Part shown: in pieces, positions 57,019-64,000 of the stretch
How positions within the stretch are numbered: the stretch's first letter is position 1
Layout: every line of letters begins with the position of its first letter
Source: Streptococcus sp.
GTDB lineage: Bacteria > Bacillota > Bacilli > Lactobacillales > Streptococcaceae
Reading direction: 5' to 3'
DNA length: 64,000 nt
NCBI GenBank assembly: GCA_030528055.1
Contig: JAUMZQ010000001.1
Coordinates: 1 to 64,000 of the forward strand
The notes under the pieces: generated by a model
The model's database searches: none
Seen by the model: only the letters and a program-made list of their open reading frames with translations
What the model was told of the DNA's origin: nothing
Made by a program: the position numbers and the translations under genes

Positions 57019-58608
57019 ATGTATTATTTTATTCCTGCTTGGTATGGGAAAAAAGAGCGGCCGTGGTATAGAGAAAGTATCCCTTGGTATCGGTCTACAC
57101 AACGGATAGAATTTGACGATGCCATCTATCAGTTGCGAATGTTTCAAGGAGAGAACAAGTCAACCAAAATCGTATTGTTTTCATATATGCCTCATCTACG
57201 CTATTTTCTTCATCGTCAAGATATTTTTGAAAGTGACTATTATTCTATTTTTGATACGATTCAGGGAGTCACTGATGATAAAGAGATGCAGGTTTTACAA
57301 ATAAAAGATTTGGCTTGGCCAGAAGATTGTGAATTTATTTATACTCCTTTTTTAGTGATTGTACGTAGAAATAGTGAATTGTATGCTCATATTGAATTTG
57401 GAGAGGAAGGATTTATCAGTTTTATTGAATTTTTTAAAGACGAGCAACTAGATAAAGTCTACCTAATGGATGATAGAGGTTTTATTTCAAGCATTGTATA
57501 CTATGAGGATGGACAAGCAACTTACCAAGACTATCTGAATATGGAAGGAGAATGGCGCGTGCGAGAACAATTAGCTAATGCTTCCTATTTGGTTGAAGTC
57601 AATCCTTTGTATCAATCTGATTTTAAGCAATCTAGTTATGAAACGATGTTGGATCTTATTGTCGAAAAATTTACTGTTTATTTTTCAGAACAAGTTGAGG
57701 AAGAGAAAAAAGTGGTGATTGCTGCACATCCGATTTATCCTTCTTCTTTTTTCAGTTTATTTTCGGATCAGGCGTCCACAATTCTCAGCTTTTTTTATGA
57801 ACGAAATAGGGAAGATGATTTGAATCTCATGATGCCTATGATGAAATCAGCTGATTTAGTTTTGACCGATCAGTCTGATATGAAAAGAGACTTGCAAAAC
57901 TTGCTAGCTGAATCCAAAGGAAAAATTCATCAACTTTCTCCGTTTGATACTCGCTTACAATTAGGAAAAAGTCAACGACGAAAAGAAGCTAAAATTTATT
58001 ACCAAATTAATCTACAAGAACCACTGAACGATTATGCTATTTTTAAAGTCTTGTTTTATATTGCACAGCATCCTCAGACAGAATTAGTGATTGGTGTTTA
58101 CAATGCTTGGAAAGAGGGAATTGAAAAAGTAGAAGAGAAAGTAGCGGAGATTTTAGCAGAATATTTAAACCGAGAGGATTTTGTTAAAAAACATGATAAA
58201 GATAAGTGGGCAGAGAATTCCCTAATAGAAAATCAAACAGAAGAGTATCGCTTTGCTATCAAGAACATAACCAATGAGTTGGAGTTGATTCAGGAATTAG
58301 AGTATACTCGTTTGATTATTGATTTGGACTCCCAACCAAATTTGTATACGCAAATTGCAGGGATTAGTGCAGGAATTCCCCAAATCAACTTAATCTCTTC
58401 AAATTATGTTAAGCATAAGGAAAATGGGTATATTTTATCGGAAATTGCTGATTTACCAAATGGATTAGATTATTATTTAGATGGATTGAAAAATTGGAAC
58501 AAAGCTCTTATTTACTCTATTGACAAAATTCAAGAAAATGTAGGTTCTGAACTAATTCAGAAATGGGAAACATGGTTGGAGGAGGAAGTTCATGAAGAAC
58601 GAACGTAA
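57019..58608 (+). CDS. asp1: Asp1, accessory Sec system protein
   Basis: This 529-residue protein is recognised as Asp1 by its start MYYFIPAWYGKKERPWY, the RIEFDDAIYQLRMF stretch, GVTDDKEMQVLQIKDLAWP, and the late GISAGIPQINLISSNYV. The fold is GT-B-like but not known to be catalytic. It binds Asp2 and Asp3, and together they present the adhesin to SecA2. GGAGGG lies right before ATG 57019. It overlaps asp2 by 17 bases. Confidence 0.9.
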   Translation: MYYFIPAWYGKKERPWYRESIPWYRSTQRIEFDDAIYQLRMFQGENKSTKIVLFSYMPHLRYFLHRQDIFESDYYSIFDTIQGVTDDKEMQVLQIKDLAWPEDCEFIYTPFLVIVRRNSELYAHIEFGEEGFISFIEFFKDEQLDKVYLMDDRGFISSIVYYEDGQATYQDYLNMEGEWRVREQLANASYLVEVNPLYQSDFKQSSYETMLDLIVEKFTVYFSEQVEEEKKVVIAAHPIYPSSFFSLFSDQASTILSFFYERNREDDLNLMMPMMKSADLVLTDQSDMKRDLQNLLAESKGKIHQLSPFDTRLQLGKSQRRKEAKIYYQINLQEPLNDYAIFKVLFYIAQHPQTELVIGVYNAWKEGIEKVEEKVAEILAEYLNREDFVKKHDKDKWAENSLIENQTEEYRFAIKNITNELELIQELEYTRLIIDLDSQPNLYTQIAGISAGIPQINLISSNYVKHKENGYILSEIADLPNGLDYYLDGLKNWNKALIYSIDKIQENVGSELIQKWETWLEEEVHEERT

Positions 58609-60121
58609 TATTTTACAAATTGGTTCAACAGATTGGAGCAAGGAGTTCGTTTTATCACATGACTTGAAGTGGCATTATTTTCCTTTTGGGTCGGGACAAG
58701 CTATCAAAAAATCCATGAAACAGAAAAAAATTTCAAGTTTTGATGCCATTTTAATTGATTCTTTGGAAGTCATGGGTGATTTATTTTGGATTGAAAATCG
58801 TATTATTCCTTATACTCTGCTGTATAGTCAAGCTCTTTCCTTCTTTGAAGCTGATGAACGCTATTTTCTAAAGCGTCATTGTGCACAAGCCATTGATATG
58901 TCAGATAAAGAGAATCTGTTGCGAGTTCTCTCAAAAGGACTATTCAAAGGGCAATACGGCGACAAACTCACACCGATAGATATGATTGTTAATCCCAATT
59001 TTAGAGGACAAGTCATCTACAATGGTTATGAAAATGTGACATTGAACGGCCAGTATGGAGAGAATTTTAAGCCTATTGTTTCTTGGAAATTTAATATAAT
59101 GGCTACTAAAGCTAATCCAGTAGAACTATGGCTGGAATATCAGAAAGATCTCCCCTGTGAAATCCAGTTAAAAGTGTATCCTATCCAAGAAGGGTCAGTA
59201 GCTACTATCTTAAATGAAAAAATTTTTACAGAAGAAGATATGAGTGAGGCTCTCCTTTTAGACAATGATTTTTCTTCTTATCTGGGTATTACATTAGAAG
59301 CCAGAGGTCAGGGTCAATTACATATAGGAGCTCTGCATCAACGATTAACACGTTATCAGCTTGGTAAATATGTTCTAGGTGGCAATATACTAAAAGATAG
59401 AAACCGTCAAGAAATCAATTATTTCTTTTATCCCGGAGATTTTAAACCTCCTTTGTCTGTCTACTTTTCTGGTTACCGTCGTGCGGAGGGATTTGAGGGG
59501 TTTGGGATGATGAAAAATTTAGGAACTCCCTTTCTTCTTTTTTCCGATCCGCGTGTTGATGGGGGTGTCTTTTATCTAGGTAGTGATGAGTTGGAAATAG
59601 CTATTCATCAAATCATACAAGAGCATTTGGACTTGCTGCATTTTACAGAAAAAGATCTAATCCTCTCTGGAATGTCTATGGGGACATTTGGAGCAATGTA
59701 TTACGGAGCGGAATTTCAACCAAAAGCAATTATTTTATCCAAACCTTTGGGAAACCTAGGTACCATTGCTAAACGTGGTCGTCTACTACTACCGAAAGTA
59801 TTTCCAACTGCTTTGGACATACTTCACTATCATACTGGTGGCAAGGATGAACAAGCCATGGATACTCTGAATGATCGTTTCTGGAAGAAATTTAGAAAGG
59901 CTGATTTTAGTCAAACTATTTTTGGAATAGCCTATATGAGAGAAGAAGACTATGATCCAACTATGTACCAAGACATTATTGACACATTGTATTTTACAGA
60001 TGCTAAAATCATCAGCAAAGGAATATCGGGACGCCATAATGATGATGCTAGCGTGACAGTCTCATGGTTTATCAATTATTATAAAATGATTCTAGAACAG
60101 GAATTTGGTAGAAAGAAATGA
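58592..60121 (+). CDS. asp2: Asp2, accessory Sec O-acetyltransferase
   Basis: This 509-residue protein has a C-terminal alpha/beta hydrolase-like domain with SGMSMGTFGAMY; the nucleophile is S362, with E452 and H482 (GRHNDDAS) completing a triad. These positions are the same as the catalytic triad reported for S. gordonii Asp2, as I recall it. Asp2 acetylates GlcNAc on the adhesin and is also needed for its export. The N-terminal half is the Asp1/3-binding part. GGAGGAGG lies upstream. It overlaps asp1 by 17 and asp3 by 4 bases. Confidence 0.92.
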   Translation: MKNERNILQIGSTDWSKEFVLSHDLKWHYFPFGSGQAIKKSMKQKKISSFDAILIDSLEVMGDLFWIENRIIPYTLLYSQALSFFEADERYFLKRHCAQAIDMSDKENLLRVLSKGLFKGQYGDKLTPIDMIVNPNFRGQVIYNGYENVTLNGQYGENFKPIVSWKFNIMATKANPVELWLEYQKDLPCEIQLKVYPIQEGSVATILNEKIFTEEDMSEALLLDNDFSSYLGITLEARGQGQLHIGALHQRLTRYQLGKYVLGGNILKDRNRQEINYFFYPGDFKPPLSVYFSGYRRAEGFEGFGMMKNLGTPFLLFSDPRVDGGVFYLGSDELEIAIHQIIQEHLDLLHFTEKDLILSGMSMGTFGAMYYGAEFQPKAIILSKPLGNLGTIAKRGRLLLPKVFPTALDILHYHTGGKDEQAMDTLNDRFWKKFRKADFSQTIFGIAYMREEDYDPTMYQDIIDTLYFTDAKIISKGISGRHNDDASVTVSWFINYYKMILEQEFGRKK

Positions 60122-60600
60122 AAATTAGTAAGAGAAAAGCGATTTATTGGGGTGAGGCTAGGGGAGCTTCAGCTAGTGCTCGAAAAGACACTACCTATCT
60201 TTTTGGAACTACACTTATTTATCACGCACCTGATTTTATTTCTTTTGAAAATCCCTTGATGGCTTCTGGTCAAATTTTGCACGAGTGGTCTTCTAGTTGC
60301 CAATACCAAGAAGAACGCTTAACGCCGACTCTTCCTTTATTAAAAAAAGGGAAGCAGTACCGTATCATACGAAAAATGGAAAGTTTTCCAGAATTTAGTG
60401 TCTTTTTTAAAATTAGTTTTTTAAATCGTTACGGTGAGGAAATTGGAAATAAGGTTGAAAGAGAAGATATACTGACTTTTACTTATCCACTGGAGGCTTA
60501 TAGTTATAAGATTCAGCTATTGAGTGCGGGACTTCTATCCTTTGATTTTCACTATTTAGAACTGCAAGCTATAAATGAGGAAGTAGATGATAAAAAATAA
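60118..60600 (+). CDS. asp3: Asp3, accessory Sec system protein
   Basis: This 160-residue protein begins MKISKRKAIYWGEARGASAS and has YLFGTTLIYHAPDFISFENPLMASGQILHEW in parts, a beta-rich (CBM-like) fold in the family. It forms a complex with Asp1 and Asp2 and contacts SecA2 and glycosylated substrate. It overlaps asp2 by 4 and secA2 by 14 bases. Confidence 0.88.
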   Translation: MKISKRKAIYWGEARGASASARKDTTYLFGTTLIYHAPDFISFENPLMASGQILHEWSSSCQYQEERLTPTLPLLKKGKQYRIIRKMESFPEFSVFFKISFLNRYGEEIGNKVEREDILTFTYPLEAYSYKIQLLSAGLLSFDFHYLELQAINEEVDDKK

Positions 60601-62968
60601 CCTACAACTACATCGACTAAAAAAAATCGTAGAACAGATTAATAATCTTCAAGATGAAATAGCTACCTTGTCTGATAAAGACCTCCAAGCAAAAACACAA
60701 GAATTTAAACAAAGGTTGCTAGCAGGATATCGCCTAGATGACTTATTGCCAGAAGCCTATGCTGTTGTTAGGGAAGCTGATAAGCGAGTACTTGGTTTAT
60801 TTCCCTACGATGTTCAAGTAATGGGAGCTGTTGTTCTTCATCAGGGAAATATAGCTGAAATGGCAACGGGTGAAGGAAAGACCTTGACGGCGACCATGCC
60901 TCTTTATCTAAATGCTTTAACTGGTCAGGGAACTATGTTAGTCACGACAAATAGTTATCTTGCTAAAAGAGATGCTTTGGCAATGGGACCAGTTTATCGT
61001 TTTTTGGGATTAAGTGTCGGCGTTGCTTTATCAGAAGACAATAAAAAGCCTTTATCTCCTAAAGAAAAACGATCTCTTTACCAATCAGATATTGTCTACA
61101 CAACTAATAGTGCCTTGGGTTTTGATTATCTAGTTGAAAATTTGGCTTCTTCTAAAAAAGAGCGCTATTTGAGAAAATTTCACTATGCTATCATTGATGA
61201 GATTGATTCAGTTTTGCTAGATAGTGCGCAGATGCCGCTGGTTATATCGGGAGCACCAAGAGTTCAGTCTAATTTTTATAGCATCATGGACACCTTTATT
61301 ACCACTCTAAAAGAAGATAGAGACTATCAATATGATTCGAAAAAGAATGAAACTTGGCTAACCATGAAGGGAATACGCGCAGCCGAACGTTTTTTAGGAG
61401 TCAATCATCTTTTTAAAAAGGAAAATCAAGAATTGGTTCGTCATCTCAACTTGGCACTTCGAGCTCATAAGTTGTTTAAAAAAGATAAAGATTATGTCAT
61501 TTATGATGGAGAAAAAGGAGCTGAGGTCGTATTACTAGATCGCTCAACAGGTCGTTTATTAGAAATGACACGCTTGCAAGGTGGTCAACATCAGGCAATT
61601 GAGTCAAAGGAGCAAGTAGACTTAACTCAGGAAACCAGAGCTATGGCATCTATCACCTATCAAAATCTATTTAAACTGTTTCACAAAATTGCTGGTATGA
61701 CAGGAACTGCTCAAACAGCAGAGAAAGAATTTCTAGAAACCTATTCTATGTCGGTTATAAAAATTCCAACGAATAAGCCAATGATTCGCAAGGATTTGCC
61801 AGATGAACTGTATCTGACTTTACCAGAAAAAGTGTTCTCTTCTTTAGAAACTATCAAACATTATCATAAACGCGGAAATCCCTTGTTGATTTTTACAGGC
61901 TCTGTAGAGATGTCGGAAATTTACTCTTCCTTGCTTTTGAGGGAGGGTATTGCTCATAATCTTTTAAATGCCAATAACGTAGCGCGTGAGTCACAAATGA
62001 TTGCAGAGTCTGGACAAAAAGGAGCGGTGACGGTGGCGACTTCAATGGCAGGTAGAGGAACAGATATCCAGCTAGGAGAAGGCGTGGCGGAATTGGGTGG
62101 TTTAGTGGTTGTCGGAACAGAGCGTATGGAAAATCATCGGATTGATTTGCAAATACGTGGTCGTTCCGGTCGACAAGGTGATCCTGGGATTAGTAAATTT
62201 TTTGTATCACTTGAAGATGATTTGTTGAGCAAATGGGGGCCTAATTGGATTAAAAAATTCTACAAGGATTATTCTGTAGAAGATAAATCTCAACAAAGCA
62301 AACCGATAAAACAGTTGCGATTTAAAAAATTGATTGCAAAAGCTCAAGCGTCAAGTGAAAGTGCGGCAAAATTGTCACGAAAATTGACTTTGGATTTTGC
62401 TCAAAGTCTCACTGTTCAAAGGCAAATTGTCTATGCAGAAAGAGAACGTTTGATTTGCAATGAAGCGAAGATAGACGAAGAGTTAAAGAAAATTTTAAAA
62501 GAAGTGCTTTATCAAGCTGCCTATAAACGAACCTATGAAACAAAATCAGATTTGTATCGCTTTATTTTGGAACATTTTAGTTTTCGTGCAGACCATCTCT
62601 CTTCTGACTTTGATTGGCGTTCTTCAAAGGACATCTATAAATTATTCATGAATGTAGCACAGAAAGAATTGACTTTAAAAAGAAACTATTTAAAATCCAA
62701 TACACTTTTTCAAGAGTTTCAAAGAACAGCAGTACTAAAAGCGATTGATGAGAATTGGATTGAACAGGTAGATTATCTCCAACAATTAAAACTATCTTTG
62801 AGCGAGCAAAATGCTTCTATCAAAAATCCTTTGGTAGAATACTATCAAGAAGCCTATAAGGGTTTTGAAACCATGAAACGACGCATGAAACAACAAATAG
62901 TAAAAAATTTACTGATAAGTGAGTTAGCTTTAAATTCAGATAAGGAAGTAGTGATGTACTTTCCATAA
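60587..62968 (+). CDS. secA2: SecA2, accessory Sec ATPase
   Basis: This 793-residue motor has Walker A MATGEGKT (K98), TTNSYLAKRDA, motif II IIDEIDSVLLDSAQMPL, preprotein-binding/cross-linking domain, VATSMAGRGTDIQLG, and the motif VI region GRSGRQGDPGISKFFVSLEDDL. It lacks the C-terminal zinc/SecB-binding tail of SecA, as SecA2 usually does. It drives the glycosylated adhesin through SecY2. The gene overlaps asp3. Confidence 0.94.
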   Translation: MIKNNLQLHRLKKIVEQINNLQDEIATLSDKDLQAKTQEFKQRLLAGYRLDDLLPEAYAVVREADKRVLGLFPYDVQVMGAVVLHQGNIAEMATGEGKTLTATMPLYLNALTGQGTMLVTTNSYLAKRDALAMGPVYRFLGLSVGVALSEDNKKPLSPKEKRSLYQSDIVYTTNSALGFDYLVENLASSKKERYLRKFHYAIIDEIDSVLLDSAQMPLVISGAPRVQSNFYSIMDTFITTLKEDRDYQYDSKKNETWLTMKGIRAAERFLGVNHLFKKENQELVRHLNLALRAHKLFKKDKDYVIYDGEKGAEVVLLDRSTGRLLEMTRLQGGQHQAIESKEQVDLTQETRAMASITYQNLFKLFHKIAGMTGTAQTAEKEFLETYSMSVIKIPTNKPMIRKDLPDELYLTLPEKVFSSLETIKHYHKRGNPLLIFTGSVEMSEIYSSLLLREGIAHNLLNANNVARESQMIAESGQKGAVTVATSMAGRGTDIQLGEGVAELGGLVVVGTERMENHRIDLQIRGRSGRQGDPGISKFFVSLEDDLLSKWGPNWIKKFYKDYSVEDKSQQSKPIKQLRFKKLIAKAQASSESAAKLSRKLTLDFAQSLTVQRQIVYAERERLICNEAKIDEELKKILKEVLYQAAYKRTYETKSDLYRFILEHFSFRADHLSSDFDWRSSKDIYKLFMNVAQKELTLKRNYLKSNTLFQEFQRTAVLKAIDENWIEQVDYLQQLKLSLSEQNASIKNPLVEYYQEAYKGFETMKRRMKQQIVKNLLISELALNSDKEVVMYFP

Positions 62969-62979
62969 GCGAGGACACG

Positions 62980-64000
62980 ATGACAATATATAATATCAAT
63001 TTAGGAATTGGCTGGGCGAGTAGCGGAGTAGAGTATGCTCAAGCCTATCGGGCTCATCTCTTTCGCAATAAAAAAATTCCTGCCAAATTTATTTTTATGG
63101 ATATGATTTTAGCTGATAATATTCAACATCTAACTTCCAACATGGGATTTCAAGATGACGAAATTATCTGGCTATACAATCATTTTACAGATATAAAAAT
63201 TGCTCCGACAACTTATCGCTTGCAACAAGTAGTAGAAGGAGTTTCGGGTCAAGCAGATAGAGTGGAACGAAATGGCAAAATTGTTCGTTATTTTTATTCG
63301 CAGGAAGATAAATTTATTACTTGTTATTTACGAAATGAAGAGGAAGATTTTGTTGAGCGTGTTGAATATGTATCTAGAGGCAAGCTGATTCGGAAAGATT
63401 ATTTTTCTTATGTGCGATATGCCAGTGAATACTTTGCGCCAGACAATCAGCGAGCTAAACTTTATTTGAGACGATTTTATAACGAAGATGGATCGCTTGC
63501 TTATGATATAGTGATGAACGAGGGAAAGGAAAATCTTTATCGCTTTCCAGATCAACTCTTTTACTCTAAACAAGAATTTATTCGTTATTTTATGCAAACT
63601 CTTGCCTTGAAAAAATCGGATATCGTATTGTTGGATCGTGAAAAAGATATTGGACAAGTGATATTTGAAGAGGCACAAAAGGCTCGATTAGGAGTGGTGA
63701 TTCATGCAGAACATTTTAGTAAGAATGCAACGAATCATGATTACATACTTTGGAATAATTTTTATGATTATCAATTCACAAATGCCGATAAAATTGATTT
63801 TTTCATTGTAGCTACGGAGACTCAAAAAGAAATTTTGACTCAGCAATTTGAAAGGTATACTGCTTTTCACCCCAAAATTTATACAATTCCAGTTGGTAGC
63901 TTAGATCTACTTAGATACCCTGAAAAAAAACGAGTTCCTTTTTCTATGATTACAGCTTCTCGCCTAGCAACTGAAAAACATTTGGATTGGTTGATTAAGG
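62980..64000 (+). CDS. gtfA: GtfA (Gtf1) glycosyltransferase, start only (runs off window)
   Basis: The open frame from ATG 62980 (GAGGA upstream) continues to the window end: 340 residues beginning MTIYNINLGIGWASSGVEYA, with FIFMDMILADNIQHLTSNMG and IIWLYNHFTDIKIAPTTYRL. This is the N-terminal DUF1975 R-fold part of GtfA/Gtf1, the GlcNAc transferase that first glycosylates serine-rich repeat adhesins as a complex with GtfB. Its Rossmann catalytic half begins near the end (PFSMITASRLATEKHLDWL). gtfB is expected next, outside the window. Confidence 0.92.
   Translation, partial: MTIYNINLGIGWASSGVEYAQAYRAHLFRNKKIPAKFIFMDMILADNIQHLTSNMGFQDDEIIWLYNHFTDIKIAPTTYRLQQVVEGVSGQADRVERNGKIVRYFYSQEDKFITCYLRNEEEDFVERVEYVSRGKLIRKDYFSYVRYASEYFAPDNQRAKLYLRRFYNEDGSLAYDIVMNEGKENLYRFPDQLFYSKQEFIRYFMQTLALKKSDIVLLDREKDIGQVIFEEAQKARLGVVIHAEHFSKNATNHDYILWNNFYDYQFTNADKIDFFIVATETQKEILTQQFERYTAFHPKIYTIPVGSLDLLRYPEKKRVPFSMITASRLATEKHLDWLIK

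Noticed and set aside
63328..63678. 116-codon minus-strand ORF in the gtfA region
   Set aside because: It is antisense to the N-terminal part of GtfA, which is strongly recognised on the plus strand.

Overview
The window is a low-GC chromosomal segment of a streptococcus. The gene order rodA–DJ-1/PfpI–HAD–gyrB–ezrA, a CiaR and CiaH that I recognise as close to the pneumococcal pair, a streptococcal-type malolactic enzyme and a partial accessory Sec (SecA2/SecY2) locus together point to an oral, viridans-type Streptococcus of the mitis/sanguinis kind. I cannot name the species from sequence alone. No rRNA, tRNA or CRISPR array was seen.

Layout. (1) 1–0.5 kb: edge of an ISL3-family insertion sequence. 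(2) 0.6–25.9 kb: mostly housekeeping genes. These are an MBL-fold hydrolase, dinG, rodA, a DJ-1 protein, a HAD protein, gyrB, ezrA, serB–glxK, a YueI-like gene, eno, a DUF2130 gene, truB, ribF, an spx–UPF0223–inositol monophosphatase–rRNA methyltransferase cluster, and the complete phosphate operon pstS-C-A-B1-B2-phoU. (3) 25.9–36.2 kb: an accessory and scarred stretch. It holds asp23/nusB gene remains, an Rgg regulator with a convergent pheromone-like peptide gene broken by a stop codon, a long perfect hairpin, an orphan ORF with an MFS pump, ciaRH, an unknown membrane protein, IS30-like and ISL3 scars, a lipoprotein next to a lipase gene cut off by an IS, and an AT-rich epimerase–TetR pair. 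(4) 36.4–49.9 kb: glyoxalase I, a PgdA-type deacetylase, a DEAD-box helicase, a Gfo/Idh/MocA oxidoreductase, udk, a DUF1275 gene, the leuA-B-(DUF1294)-C-D operon behind a Leu-codon leader-peptide attenuator, a YrdC-like gene and mleS. (5) 49.9–52.4 kb: an MFS transporter and an ArsR-type regulator behind a perfect palindromic operator. (6) 52.6–64 kb: gly, gtf3/nss, secY2, asp1-2-3, secA2 and the start of gtfA. This is the glycosylation and export machinery for a serine-rich repeat adhesin, whose own gene is not in the window.

How it works together. PstSCAB/PhoU imports phosphate. The leu operon makes leucine and is probably controlled by ribosome stalling on three consecutive UUG codons. MleS decarboxylates malate. 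PgdA-like deacetylation, RodA and EzrA shape the wall and septum, and CiaRH senses envelope stress. In the accessory Sec cluster, GtfA (with a GtfB expected beyond the window), Gtf3 and Gly glycosylate the adhesin, Asp1-3 chaperone it and SecA2/SecY2 export it.

Regulatory points read directly from sequence: four genes (dinG, the HAD gene, the DUF1694 gene, ribF) have an extended -10 element only 6–9 bases before the start codon and no ribosome binding site at normal spacing, so their mRNAs are probably leaderless. A full-consensus cre site lies upstream of eno. A 13-of-15 CodY-like box abuts the promoter of the YrdC-like gene.
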